From assembly GCA_015179025.1 (NCBI GenBank), contig WHUX01000026.1, positions 248,001 to 312,000 of the forward strand: 64,000 nucleotides of DNA. The letters are read 5' to 3'. The notes below the pieces were generated by a model, which searched no databases, was not told the origin of the DNA, and worked only from the letters and a program-made list of their open reading frames with translations. Both the position numbers and the translations under genes were made by a program. Origin of the DNA: Terfezia claveryi (lineage: Eukaryota > Ascomycota > Pezizomycetes > Pezizales > Pezizaceae). Positions 36,439 to 48,161 of the stretch are shown piece by piece (within the stretch, counting starts at the first letter, position 1; every line of letters starts with the position of its first letter).

Positions 36439-36609
36439 TTAAATCATGTTGGAGGCCTTCCTTTTGGCAGCAACTTTCTTGTGAATCCACAAAGAGATCA
36501 GGAGGATAGCAATCACACCAATAACACAGAATACGATCATGACACCAACGTTCTTAGCAGCGAAGTTCTTTCGCTTGACAAGTTCGCGCGCGATAAGTAC
36601 GGCAGGCAT
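36439..36609 (-). CDS. 56-aa single-pass membrane microprotein with intron in 5' leader
   Basis: The frame from the ATG at 36609 to the stop at 36439 encodes a basic N-terminus (MPAVLIARELVKRKNFAAKN), one strongly hydrophobic helix of about 21 residues (VGVMIVFCVIGVIAILLISL) and a Lys/Arg-rich tail (WIHKKVAAKRKASNMI). The leader has a well-formed intron on the minus strand (36698-36633, GTAAGT..TAG, 66 bp), which supports transcription and splicing. The longer upstream frame is leader and intron sequence, so I start at the ATG after the acceptor. The protein has the look of a conserved small fungal membrane protein. I cannot assign a function. The basic tail should stay on the cytoplasmic side. 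Confidence 0.7.
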   Translation of the reverse strand: MPAVLIARELVKRKNFAAKNVGVMIVFCVIGVIAILLISLWIHKKVAAKRKASNMI

Positions 36610-36729
36610 TTTGAAGTTAATGTTAAATGTGTCTACATAAATTTTGATTAGCATGACGTAGCAGCAGCTAGAACCCAGAGACTGCAGGCAGAACTTACCT
36701 CGGGAAGGTGATGGCAAATTCCAAAACAA

Positions 36730-38113
36730 ATGAGCGGAGGATTCCTGTTTCTAGTTCAGGAGGATACACAAGAACGCAATGAGCGAGGAGGGGTGATGGT
36801 CTACGTGTACGTAATAATTAGCAAAACGGTTTCTGGTCCAGAGTCCAATAAGTACGCCGAACGTGGGGTGCGCAATTGCTGCAGCAGCAAGATGTCGATG
36901 AACATGAATCTGAGTTGAAATCGAGGAAGGGTTCTTACCCGACTTTGAATTCAATCACTCCGCTGGACTTTCGTGGGGATGAATGACGGGATGCAAATCA
37001 AAAAGGAAAGAGGTATAGAGCCAATGAGACGAAGGGAATATATGTAGCTTATACTCCGTATGGAACGCAATTTTCGCTCCGCGGCTACTACCCAACCCCT
37101 TCTGTTAGGAAAGCTTGATACAAAATCCCTGCTCCGCTTTCAAAGTTCACCACACATTGATCACTCAGAATACAAAACCAACAACACGGTTCCCGCCCAC
37201 TTTGATGATACGAGACAATTTGGTGATGAGCGGCATTTTCCACCCCTCAAGACCAGAGACAGTTTCTTCTGCTGTGAACCTCCCACCAGTCGATCGTGAT
37301 ATGGCTTGATCCAGTTAGCCCAAGATCCCTATCCAGTTAGCTTGGACAAGAAAACATTGCATTTGTGTCTTCCGGAAGACGTTTTCTCCTTGGCATGGAT
37401 TCCCGGACTCTGGGACAAATTGCGATCCGGGATTCACGGAGACATCCAGTAGTGGACGCGCAATTCCGAGTTAGGGGTGCCGACTGAACCGTACAGTGGT
37501 GTGACGTTATTCTCATGGCACGCTTGCCGACCAACTTAACTATATGAAGCTTGGGCATGCTGAGAGATGCCGTGCGGGGCCGCGATAATAATATTACGTA
37601 GATTAGCAACAAGCAACGTTTTGCGCTAATAGGGATGACTCAGACGCGGGTGAAATCCGCGAACGCCCTATGAGTAAGCATCACGTGTAAGAAATCCAAT
37701 CCGGTGTCTCTGGTATATTTCCGACCATACCTATACCGTCCACATGCCCACCTCCAACCCGTGCCCCGAGATCCGAGCTTAGGCTGGCCATGGCAGATCC
37801 GTATGTTATGCTCGATATCCTTGTGCCAACCAGACTACTCGATATCACCGACATACATACATACATTCATCCATAAATCCCCGGCAGTGGACACCAGTTC
37901 ATGTGAAAATTTTTCTCAAAGCCCAACACCAAGGAATACTATTTGGACCAAGAGCACATTGACACCATCTGGCAAAATGAAGTTTCAGGCCGCCTCCTTA
38001 GTCTGACTGCATCAAGGACAATTATGCAGCTTATTGAGTATTTGACGAAGCCACAAGGCAAGTTTCCTCCTACCACAACCAATGTCTTATAATGCTGATG
38101 CCTTCAAGCTATC
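36730..38113. other. Spacer with no supported gene
   Basis: Short overlapping frames only. One micro-insertion lies at 37820. Sequence before 36954 probably belongs to the promoter or leader of the 56-aa protein gene. Confidence 0.45.
37811..37846 (+). repeat. Micro-insertion copy 4: 18 bp with 9-bp direct repeats
   Basis: The insert CTTGTGCCAACCAGACTA (37820-37837) lies between perfect copies of CTCGATATC (37811-37819 and 37838-37846). It is the clearest member of the family. Confidence 0.85.
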
Positions 38114-38790
38114 GTGATTCCCCAACACCCAAGTGCAGCTAGACGGAAACAATGGGCAGATATAAACCCAATCTTAAACAACAACAAAAAGGAAAAAAAC
38201 ATAACTCGCGGTGGGAAATCGACCGGATATTCCTATGTCTCTTGGAAAGATATAGAACCTCTTTATGAACGGGTTATGAAAGATGTCATTATTGAGCCGA
38301 AGCCTATTCCCGAAGATATCTTAGATAGCTTGTATAATTACCTCATTCTCGCTAGCAAGGGCCATGGGAAATTATCTCCGGAAAGGAAGCAAAACGCTTG
38401 TTCTTATTAACCCAATTCTAGTGCACCTAATTGCTCTATTCGATGGTCAGGCTGAAATTTTGGTGGAGGAGTCTGTGCCTGGGTGAAACGTCCATGTGGA
38501 TGGTCACTTTGAATTTGTCATTACACGAGGATTTGCATTGTGGAGACAAAGAAGGATGACTTCGATCAAGGTATAATAATACATACCCATGCTGTCTACA
38601 TCACCAATGTATGTAACTAGGTCTCGCCCAGGGTCTTTTGGGCTGTGAGGCTCTCGCCGATATTGAATGTTTGAGCTCCGTATATTTGGGATTGTCACCA
38701 ACTACCTAACCTGGATTTTATCCGGAACTTAGATGATGCAGTCGAGAGTGATGTGCAGAACTTACTTATGGAGGGTAAAGGGGGTAAGAG
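38114..38790 (+). pseudogene. Decayed PD-(D/E)XK-nuclease-like gene
   Basis: Reading across frames, the pieces follow the order seen in a large fungal family of hypothetical, nuclease-fold proteins. First comes a charged N-terminal part (38114-38400, SWKDIEPLYERVMKDV). It is followed by LINPILVHLIALFDGQAEIL, GHFEFVITRG, and in another frame CIVETKKDDFDQG (the E-x-K of a PD-(D/E)XK active site). A probable intron (GTATAA..TAG near 38571-38620) is followed by LAQGLLGCEALADIECLSS and then GIVTNYLTW and NLDDAVESDVQNLLMEG in shifted frames. At least three frameshifts and a TGA (GGGTGAAACG near 38482) interrupt it, so it is dead. The family assignment rests on motif order remembered from such proteins. 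Confidence 0.55.
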
Positions 38791-39752
38791 AGCATCGAAG
38801 GAGGGATTAAGGATCATACTCGGAAAAATATTTCCGTTACTTTCCGACTAATTGTCGTGGATGTCATGTTGCTTCAGCCTCGAGTTCTTTCTAGTCTCAT
38901 GCCCAGACCCGAGCGTAGCGAGGGTCTTGGTTCAAATATCGAGAGCGTCTGTGGCGCCTGCAATGTATCATCTAAACCCGTTATAGCACAGATGCGCACG
39001 CCATGCATAATCACAAAGGTCCGAGCGGTACCTGAGCAATTGTCGCGGTAGATTATTGCATGTTGATATATGCAGTATGGACATAGTCGTCCATATTCTA
39101 ATTATTCACAGTGTGAATCCATGGGTACACGATGATGTGTAAGAAATCTCAGTATCTCTACCTTCTTTTCACGTGAATAGCTCCGTTCTATTCGCTTGAT
39201 AGGACATATATGTAGGCCAATAAACTCCTTCTACCGTAAGGGCTTTGGCTTCGGTCCTGGTCGTAAATTTGCTTATGCTCGTGGTGTTGCAGGTATTGCT
39301 CGCTTGGTTCCGGGTAGATGCCGTGCGATATTAACATCTCATACCGATACTGGCTGTAATAATGTCACTCTACTCTGTATGTTCTATATCATGAATACCG
39401 GTACAACTGTTACAGTACCATAGCACAAATCATGCAGAATCTGCATACCTTTCTAGGTATCGCTTTCTGATCAACTGCACCACCGACGCTAGTGAATTTC
39501 TCGAGATAATACGGTACGGTATCTCTTTATCAATAAGGAAAATGATTATCGTAGTTTCTTGTGGTACCGGTAATCTAATGTATATACAGTATGCACTCAG
39601 ATTGGATCCGGAGCTTCCCGCATTCATCTTTGACTGATAACCCACTACTGTACATCTCACGCACACTGAAACAGTGAAGGAAATAAGTATTTATCGGAAA
39701 CCTGGTTGCCGAGGCATCAGTCACGCGCAAGAGTGCAGGTACTGTAGTGTGT

Positions 39753-39801
39753 ATTATGTACCTAGTCTGGTTGGCACAACATCCCCGCCTAATTATGTAC
39801 C
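39753..39801 (-). repeat. Micro-insertion copy 5: 29 bp with 10-bp direct repeats
   Basis: The insert 39763-39791 starts TAGTCTGGTTGGCACAAC. It is flanked by perfect ATTATGTACC at 39753-39762 and 39792-39801. Confidence 0.8.
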
Positions 39802-39837
39802 ATGACAACGGTTTCCAGACTAGGGTTTTCCGTGCCA

Positions 39838-39848
39838 AGTCTGGTTGG
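39838..39848 (-). repeat. Possible degenerate micro-insertion copy
   Basis: AGTCTGGTTGG matches the fixed end, but the first T is missing, the sequence then diverges (AACGCCCAAC), and no clear flanking repeat is found. It may be an old copy or a partial match. Confidence 0.3.
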
Positions 39849-39914
39849 AACGCCCAACGTTCGTTAGGTCGGCCAATCCTGCACTGGAACTCCTAATACG
39901 TATCACTGTACTAA

Positions 39915-39950
39915 CTAAGGTACCTTGTGCCAACCAGACTACTAGGGTAC
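39915..39950 (+). repeat. Micro-insertion copy 6: 18 bp with 9-bp direct repeats
   Basis: The insert CTTGTGCCAACCAGACTA (39924-39941) is identical to the one at 37820. It is flanked by CTAAGGTAC (39915-39923) and CTAGGGTAC (39942-39950), one mismatch. Confidence 0.75.
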
Positions 39951-40854
39951 GGCAAAGTGACTGAACTATATGTTCGGTGGCCCTGATGTAAACCTTCTAC
40001 GACGTGCTTGCTTCCAGTCAGACTACGTAACCGGCTGAGTTAGTAAAAGAGATATTTTGAAAGCAATAGTGATATAAAAGCAGCACTGTTTTGAGCTTGA
40101 AGAGAGCTACTACCTACAAAGAGGATAGTTAATTTATTAAAGTAGGCGCGATGTCTTGGTGATGGAGCTACAACGTTCACCGCTAACAGGGGTTTCGGCT
40201 CCGCACTAAACAGTCCTTGGATATCCACTTGTCCGGTTCACCAAAGATACACAAAAATCAAACTATACTGCACCTAGCCCATGGTAGTTCGGATCACCTA
40301 GCTTTTTCTCTAGTCAGGTGATGGATGGCAGGTTTTGCCCGTTCCGATGTGGCGATATGGTTTAGCTGTGTATGCTACTGAGCGGCTTCAATCAAGTATC
40401 TTAATGGGCCAAGGGACACTAACGGGTATAAAAAATTCAAAGATATTATTAGTATTCAATGAGAAGTTGAGAACTCTCATGCACGAGACGGGGCTATTTT
40501 CTGGACATATATGGGAGCCTGCGGACTGTCCGTAGCTTATTTTTTTTCTCGATTAAGCAGACTCACTCGACACTCGTTTTCCGAGTTCATTTGTTTTGGG
40601 GGTCTGAGTTTTTTTAATTGTTTCTTTTAAATTGAGGTACAATGACCGAGAATACCGGGCTGAGGCAAACAGTACCCTGTTTTTGTCCAGTCTGAACCTG
40701 TACTCAGAGTCGACGCTTCGAAGAATTCAACGACTCCCAATCTTCCCATCCGAACTTTAAGGCAACAATGCCAATCTAGATGAGTACACCAAAGAAACCG
40801 CTGAGGGGACATTCCCCGGCAGATAATTACTGCTACGAGTGAGAAGCACCACCA

Positions 40855-42110
40855 CAAGCTCGTAACTTTCACAATCGATGATCCTGAGAACCCAAAGAAC
40901 TGGTCAAAGGCGTACAAGTGGTATATCACTATGGGTGTTGTGCCAACCAGACTAATTACAGCCGACCTCGGAGGTGTCCAGAAAGAGTTAAATACAACAA
41001 TGGAAATTACCTTGTTGTCAATTACCTCATTTGTCATTGGCCTTGGGTTGGGGCCGATGGCTTTTGCTCCGCTCAGTTATTCACTTGGAAGGTAAATCAT
41101 ATATCCATCGACTTTGGCAGTGGCCATCATCTTTATCATTCCTTGCGCTGTGGCAAGGATTGTCGAGACGCTTCTGATTTGCCGTCTCATTGATGGTATT
41201 GCTTAAGTACTCCTATGACTTTGGTTGGCGGTTCATATTGGCAGATTTATGGAGGACAGAGGACAGGGGTGTTCCTATGGCGGCTTTCAGTGCTGCACCA
41301 TTCATTGATCCTGCTATCGGTATGTATACATTGCTTTGTGGCCTTTTGGAAATTTTCTAATTTTATAATATAGGTCCACTCGTCGGTGGTTTCCTAGGTG
41401 AAAGCTGGAGGATGGAGTGGCTATACTGGATCCGATCCAACTTATCAGTTCTCATTTTTAACGTCCATGAGACCTATGCTCCAACAATCATCCCCCGCCG
41501 TGCTAAAGGACTTCGAAAGGAAACAGGGAACGAGTCTTACGTGACCGAGCAAGTCGACCGACGTCCTCTCGGAGAGACTCTTCAGGTCTGACTTCTAAGG
41601 CCCTTCCAGCTGCTCTTTGGTGAACTCATAGTCCCCCTAATCTCCTTATACATGTCTGTGCTTTATGGTCTATTGTACATGTTCTTCGTCTCTCCCATCG
41701 TCTACTAGCAAGGAAAGGGCTACAGTGTGGATATCACCGGTCTTATATTCATTCTCATCGCCGTTGAGGTCCTCCTGTCCGCCGCGCTCCATCTGTCAAC
41801 AAACACTATCTTAAGCTCGCAGCTCGTTACGATGGAGCCTCCAGAAGTCCGCCTCATCCCAATGGTATCTTGCTGGGCAATCCCAATTGGTTTGTTCATC
41901 TTTGCATGGACGTCGTACCCAAGGATTTACTGGCTGGACCAGCTCTTGCTGGGTTCCCTGCCCTGTCGAATTCGGTTTTATCTTTCTCTACAACTCTGCA
42001 AATTACTATTTCATTGACTGGCCGCGAAGACATGATTGCGGTCTATGTGGGGCGGTTGTACTGTGCTTTTCACCAATCAAATTCACGTCTTCAAAATTGG
42101 CCCTGACCCT
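40855..42110 (+). pseudogene. Broken MFS (DHA1-type) transporter gene
   Basis: Pieces in changing frames read as a drug/polyamine-type MFS protein. They are DDPENPKNWSKAYKWYITMG, ITADLGGVQKEL, GLGLGPMAFAPLSYSLGR, AAPFIDPAIG then an intron-like GTATGT..TAG then [69 protein letters not shown] and EVRLIPMVSCWAIPIGLFIF. Stops include TGA in the LLRPF region and a TAG at 41706-41708 where Gln (CAG) is expected. There are several frameshifts, and the region after 42000 loses homology. A micro-insertion (40938-40954) sits where a stretch of TM1 is missing. It is a different subtype from the intact transporter at 8983. Confidence 0.8.
40938..40954 (+). repeat. Micro-insertion copy 7 inside MFS pseudogene, no clear flanking repeat
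   Basis: TTGTGCCAACCAGACTA interrupts the MFS-like reading between ITMGV and ITADLGG. About a dozen expected residues are absent at the same place. It therefore looks like an insertion coupled to a small deletion of target DNA rather than one with a duplication. Confidence 0.65.
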
Positions 42111-43940
42111 GGTTTGGGAACTTCACGCAAGAGTGCCGCTAACTGGCATGCACGTCTCGGTTACGAATGGGCCACCACCTTTAACTTGCATTTATTGCGC
42201 TAACATGTTGTGCCATCCCGTTCCTCTTCGAGCTTCGATCCGCAAGCAAGCACTCGAAATTCGCCTGTACCAGCAAACACCTCCAGCAACATTGAGAAGA
42301 ACGGTCACTAAATATATAGCATACCTTTCCGAAAGGTAGCGCTCCCTCACAAAACTTAACCATTTCTCATATACTGCCTGGACGGACGTAGCGATTTCCC
42401 GTAATTCAGCACCTCGGTCTAGGAACGTTACTAGTCAAGTTACAGTTTGGTTTTCAGCCCTGGACGTAAACCAACTTGAGCTTTAGGTCGGTTAGCCAGG
42501 GATTGACCCTTCCAACGTGCTGAGTGTATTACGAGATTCTACGGTACTGGAATACCAGTAGACCACTCCGTACCCCGCCTCTACTTAAGGAGCTGCGATC
42601 GCAAGGGATGTCCTTGAGGATGTCCTTGATGATGTTCCAACCGGGCTTTTGTTTTGTTAGAAGCTGTTATGTTTCATGCATGTATGATCGGCGTTTCTGT
42701 CATCATTGCATGCAGGTGTTCTTATCCCGGGAGTCTATTGTGTAGATCTTCACTATATAATACCATTATATTCATACATCACAAGTCCAGTCTTTCTTAT
42801 CAGACAACTGTTGTTCCAATGGCACCCCTGTCTAGCCCTGTTCATTCACATTAGAGCGTAGAGTACATGACGAAACATTTAAACAGCTGACCAGTTGCTT
42901 TGAGGCAAAACAGTTGCCCGGCGCTCCTTCACATTGACAGTCAGGATAGACGACAAGTTGGGATGCTTGTCTGCCTCTCAGCCAGTCAATCTGAAGCCAA
43001 TTCAAATTTAAGGGGGCAATTTCACCAGGTTGCCCACCCCATAATCATAGCGCAATGTCAACGTTTCAATACCTGTACCCATGCACGTGGCTCGTCTGTG
43101 CTGGTGCGTGTGTGCTTAGCCCTAGTTCTACAATTGCCTGACGACAATTCCCGATCTCGAGTATTGGTGTCACAGAATGAGGAAGGCCGGTCATAGTGAC
43201 CAGGACAAACCGCATGGCACCGGCTGCAGTATGAGAGTATATGTCGGTCAGGAAAAATTTCTGGGTGCGGATCGAACCAATAGGTCAGATGTGGTATCTG
43301 CAAGAGAAAAGATATTCTTGGTAGCTAAGCGTAGGGAAACTTGGATATATATGTTTATCACTCGGAGATCTACCTAGATAGTTGCAAATTGCGAAAGATC
43401 CTACTCGATATATTACGTATACATGCATGTACTATTATTGTATGCCACGAGCTTCGCGGCTCCCAATTGACCCCTCCTGGCAACCAATTAACTCTGTAGA
43501 ACGCCAACAACGGCCAAAAGTACAGATATCCCCAGGCCATTCGATCAAATGCTGCTGCTGGAGCGTAGAGAGCCCTATCCCCGGATATATAGGATAAGTA
43601 GTGCCTCTAGTCCGCTGGAAACCTAGACCCTGCGTGATTTAGGCATGTGAACTAACAGTCTTAGCTGGGGAGCTTTCTAAGTGAGCATCTGACCACAACA
43701 AACACGAATACCTCAATTCTGTATTCTGTCCCCTGACATCACGGCTTGACTGCAATAATCTCTTGCATTACGGGCATTTTATATATTCTATACCCATAAC
43801 ATCGTGGGACAGTGAACCACGTCCTTCATTTACACGGTTTGTCTATAGCTACAGGCTAGGATCGCGGATTCCTCAGCCCCGTTCCGCGATCCATTCCCAT
43901 CCAACTCCAAAAAAAAACTCATCGAGCTGAAGTGATATCG
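42111..43940. other. Spacer; only short unsupported frames
   Basis: Nothing recognisable. A few frames of 60-100 codons overlap on both strands without family features. The A-run just before 43920 precedes the next gene. Confidence 0.5.
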
Positions 43941-44615
43941 ATGGTTGCCCTCGCAAACCACTGCCTCTATGTCCTCATCAATGATCTGCAAGGTGGCCGT
44001 TTCCACTGGGCATTCTACATCCCCGAGCTCATTCCGACCTTGACATATGTACCTCCTTTATCTCTCGGAAGCCACCCCCAGTACCACCATCTAACTGGAA
44101 TGCGCAAAGGAGATATATACCATGTCACAAATTATCTGGGCACGCAGCCGTGGACACGGGAGCTGGGGGTATTACTCCCAAAGTCCAGCTTCGACTCCGA
44201 CACTACCCTCGTGCTGGCGGTGAAAATCGCAGATTTCTCCTCCGAAGGGGGCTTGGGTAGACATAGTTGGAATAGGAGGAGGTTTATACAGATTCTGGAG
44301 AAAATCCCAGTGCACGACGACTCGTCCGCGAATGGGGATACAACGGAGCCGTTTACAGGCGCAAGTTGGTCGATGGAAGCTGTTCGGCGATTGAGCAGCT
44401 GGGAGGTAATGGGGGGTGAGGGCCCTGTGTTGGAGTGTCCTGACCCACAGGCATGGCTGGACGAGATACAGGAGTGGGCGAAGGAAGCGACCGCTCAGTG
44501 TACGGGGGTGGTGGGCGAGGTGGTGATTAAAGAGAGTACGGTGTGTCGGGTATGGAAATCGAAAGGAGAGGAGAAGAAGCCGGCGATAAAGATGTCTCCT
44601 CAATCGTGGGATTGA
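43941..44615 (+). CDS. Small uncharacterised fungal protein (possibly DUF6914-like), 224 aa
   Basis: An uninterrupted frame from the ATG at 43941. The N-terminus has a pattern (GGRFHWAFYIPELIPT, then GDIYHVTNYLG and PWTREL) recalling fungal single-domain proteins in which a HW motif is followed by a GTxYHxTN strand, the layout of the DUF6914 type as I recall it. The middle has NRRRFIQILEKIPV. The C-terminal part holds two helices (AWLDEIQEWAKEATAQC, VVIKESTVCRVW). No signal peptide, no membrane helix and no intron. Third-position GC is higher than in the flanks, as expected for a real gene amid spacer. Function is unknown. Confidence 0.72.
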   Translation: MVALANHCLYVLINDLQGGRFHWAFYIPELIPTLTYVPPLSLGSHPQYHHLTGMRKGDIYHVTNYLGTQPWTRELGVLLPKSSFDSDTTLVLAVKIADFSSEGGLGRHSWNRRRFIQILEKIPVHDDSSANGDTTEPFTGASWSMEAVRRLSSWEVMGGEGPVLECPDPQAWLDEIQEWAKEATAQCTGVVGEVVIKESTVCRVWKSKGEEKKPAIKMSPQSWD

Positions 44616-45347
44616 TATCGGTGATTCAGCAATTTCAACTTCAGATGGACCGCGGTATCACATCGGGACAAATTTTCCGATCGGGTTTTTGGGCATGTAC
44701 TTGATTTGGTTTAATGTCAGCAAATTGAGGGGCCAAGGGAGGGTTTTAATCAATTTCCACGGTCGAAGGACGTTGGGGTAGGTTACAGTGGTTGGTGGAA
44801 CGGTTGGTGGAACGGTTGCTGGAACGGTTGAATAAAGTGTTTCATGATCACGATACCTCGTAGTGCATATACTTCCATACCTATATCTAAATATCCTGTG
44901 CATTTCTCACTTTCAGTAGGGGTTTCTGTTTCATTGGGGTTTTTTCAGTCCGCAACTACATGGTTCACGTAATTCTTTACACAATAGTTCTTTGTTCAGG
45001 TCAATAAGCTATTTTTTCATACCATAACACAGTACAGTACAATCTCCTTTTTCTTGAGTGTCTAGAATTAAAAAGGGCTGTTTCGCACTGAGCCACCACT
45101 CCTAAGTGGTTTAAATTCCATACATAGGGCTTACTAATGGCTGGGCTTTTAGCACGCGAGCGGGTGGGTGATGGGTATTCAATCGTTACATTTTGCAGTT
45201 TTTCAAATTATTGATATTCATGTTTGTACAGATTCACACTTTAACCTTCTCAGCGAACTGACTTCCATACGTCTTCCTATCTCAATTTTGACCTCTAGTT
45301 TTTCTCTGATCATAGACAATGTGGGGCATGGTGGTACTAACGAATCA
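44616..45347. other. Short spacer before the CACTA element
   Basis: No gene. A small tandem GGTTGGTGGAAC repeat (three units, about 44790-44830) is present. The end of this stretch supplies the ATCA target duplication at 45344-45347. Confidence 0.55.
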
Positions 45348-45559
45348 CACTGTGGTTCATTTGGTCAGGTCTCAAGAGTGAGACCAAAAGAGGTTTCGCA
45401 TCAACAATTGTATGGGAAACCTCCAAAGGTCTACTCGAAAACTTTTGGTGGTTTCAGATAAACCTTTTGAGGTTTCGAACAAAACTTTGTTTAGGTTTCG
45501 CGTATTATGATCTCCGTCCTATGGAAACTTTACATAGGTCTCACTAGTGAAGTCACTGC

Positions 45560-45940
45560 TAGGGCTCGTGACAGAAGCCAATGCAAAATCTCATGTAAAT
45601 TCACTGCACGGAAACCTGGCAAAGGACTCGAATAGAAGCCAATGTAATATCTCATGTAAATTCACTCCATGGAAACCTGGCAAAGGACTCGAATAGAAGC
45701 CATATAAATGTCTCGTATGAATTTAAATTTAACCTTACGGAAACCTAGCAAAAGACTCGAATAGAAGCCATATAAATGTCTCATGTGAATTTAAATTTAA
45801 CCCTATGGAAACCTAGCAAAAGACTCCAATAGAAGCAAAAAAAAGGTCTCCAAGCAAATTCAAATTTAACCCTATGGAAACCTAGCAAAAGACTCCAATA
45901 GAAGTAAAAAAAAGGTCTCAAAGCAAATTCAAATCAAGAA
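45560..45940. repeat. Subterminal tandem repeats of the CACTA element, 61-69 bp units
   Basis: GGAAACCT[G/A]GCAAA[G/A]GACTC starts recur at about 45610, 45671, 45739, 45807 and 45876, each followed by AATAGAAG and a GTCTC word. Such subterminal repeats are the usual transposase-binding zone in CACTA elements. Confidence 0.85.
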
Positions 45941-46009
45941 ACACACAAATAACAATGCCGCGACAATCTTATTGACCTTTAGTAGACCTGGCCTATGTTC
46001 GCTGAGACC

Positions 46010-48161
46010 GTCCAGAAACCTTTTTGTTCTGTAGTTTGACTTTCCTATTGCAGAGTGCCTTGATCCTGTTCTTAGCAGAGGTTTCTTGATACTTATATGC
46101 CAGCTCTTCTATGACTTTGGCACTGGATTTACAGTTAGTCCGAGTTCCATAATGGTTGCGAGTACTAGAAATATGAATTGTATCAAGTCTGGCTTCTATT
46201 AATTGGGTCTCATCAATATCACTCTCTGGTGATTCACAATTTGGAACATTGGCTTGAGGTTGTGGTATGACATCTATTGTAGTAAAGGTTTTCTTAGGAC
46301 GGCCACAACGTTTTTTTAGTGGTGGTTCAATTGAAAAGGAAGACTGTCTCTATAAAAAATTTAAAATGATCAGTATATGTTCATTTTGAGAATCGGAAGA
46401 ATATACCTTTAGTGAATTAGGTTGTGATGAGGTCACGGGGATACCAGGGTTTGTGTGAGATGAAGCATTATCTATAGTACTTAGTGAGCTAAGTACCAGA
46501 GCTGCTTCGAGTTCAGCTGGAGATCTACAGCTCTTTTGACTATCGGGGATTTGCTGCACCGGGAAGAAGGAATCCGGTTGGGAAAACGAGGGGGAAGGGT
46601 GTCGAAGAGATTGCAAATTAGCATAATGTTTGGCAACCTCAGGAGTTTGACTAGATAGATATTCATCAAGACCAACATCCACAGAGTTGCATCATTGGTT
46701 CTGATTGAATGGTGGTGGAGTAGAAGATATCGAAGTTGTGGTATGGAGCTGAGCTTGTGAGTGAGCTTGTGAGTCATCAACCTCAGTTTCATATACAGTT
46801 TGCTAGACATCAGTATTACTATAGAGTTATATTTTCATGGAATAAGGCAGAGGCATTACCTGACTTTCACTTTGCAATGCAGGGGAAGAAGTGTTATTAG
46901 TTTGAATGACGACTCGATGTTGTTGATAAGTAAATGTATTATGGGCTGGTTGGATTGCATCACGGGCTGGTTAAATAGATTTCTCCTTCATTGTAGTAGC
47001 TGGCAGACTCGAGCTTGTATTTTGCTTTTTGGTTAGCGGATTTTGCTTTTTAGTTAGCGGGCTGCCTATTCTCCTCACTGGTGCCACTGGAGAAGAGGAT
47101 CATAAGTTGCTTTGTGGGGCATCAGAAGTGGGAGGCTGTGGGTCTGGTACGTATGGCCGCCCTCGGTGGTTATCATTTTTGACATTTGTTTTACAAATAC
47201 ATTTGCATAAATCTTCCACCAATACTTTATCGAATCCATATTTTGCCTCTGCTGCTTTGAAGATCTTACGAATACATGACCTTTTTTGTTCCAAACTGAA
47301 TTTGCGCCATGGTTGCTAGAGAAAGAAACCATTATCATAGGCACGCTGATAGACATAACGTCGACATGCACAAACTTTAGCATGGTCATCTGGGTTACAT
47401 CCAGACCGGATTGTCAACCTTTGAGACTCAGATAACTTACTGAGATAATTCCAGTCAAGTTCATCTGACTCGGGTGCACAGTGGATAAGCTCAGGTTCTT
47501 CATTATCCTCTGAGACTGGCATATATCCTTGGGGAAGAGCTAGGACTTCTCGTCGATCTTCAAAGCATAAGGAAGGCAAAATTAGGTAGACCAATGATTT
47601 GGGCTTTGGCTGGATATTAGTACCTCATTTGGACTTGAATTTGGGATACTTAAATTCGGGGCCAGGTGATGCTCTAGATGGAGTATTTGAAAGAAGTGCT
47701 AGATCTATAGGTGGCGAAATATTCTGGAGTTGAGGAGGAAGTACGTTGAAGAATTCATGGAAGACTGGCGGAGCTTGAGTGAATATCAGCAAGGGAGCAT
47801 CAATGTGGGGTTATTTATTGCATTTACGAGCTCCAGTTAGTTGACTGAGTTCGAGTGCACCAAGGAACTCACGCATGGCTTATGCCTGAGCCTGTGCTGC
47901 CACCAGAGCTTGAACATTGGTGGCCTGAATGTCGTAGCCCGAGGAGGGCTCAGGTGACATTGGGCATTGATGCCTGTGTGGGGAAGTATCATGCTGATGG
48001 GGCTGAAGTAGAGGGGGACTAGAGGAATAGTGCAGATGGGGCTGGAGTGGGAGGGGGGGGAGATTATGCTGGTCCATTTCTGTAAGTTCTTTGGGGGTTT
48101 GCGGGGCTATAGGAAGACAAGTCCATAAGTCAAATCCTCCTCCTTCGGCATACATATCCAT
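46010..48161 (-). pseudogene. Accessory gene of the CACTA element, decayed
   Basis: Reading minus-strand frames in order gives a plausible but broken protein. It starts at 48161 with an acidic, Pro/His-rich part, followed by HEFFNVLPPQLQNISPPIDL. Then come LVYLILPSLCFEDRREVLAL, a Cys-rich piece CNPDDHAKVCACRRYVYQRA, and PWRKFSLEQKRSCIRKIFKA. It ends with a basic DNA-binding-like segment KKRCGRPKKTFTTIDV, which resembles an AT-hook. Stops at several points (for example after AAQAQA and after DNGFFL) interrupt it; some gaps could be introns. It is probably a second, non-transposase protein of the element. I cannot name the family. Confidence 0.55.

Noticed and set aside
38920..38945. GGTTCAAATATC as a tRNA T-arm
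   Set aside because: No matching acceptor or anticodon stems could be built around it; the similar word near 48197 also fails.
39196..39423. Plus frame of 75 codons as a small protein gene
   Set aside because: No motif, no intron signals, and it lies among micro-insertions and decayed DNA.
40010..40026. CTTCCAGTCAGACTACG as a degenerate micro-insertion
   Set aside because: The end GACTA is present but the inner sequence differs and the possible flanking repeat is only 5 bp.
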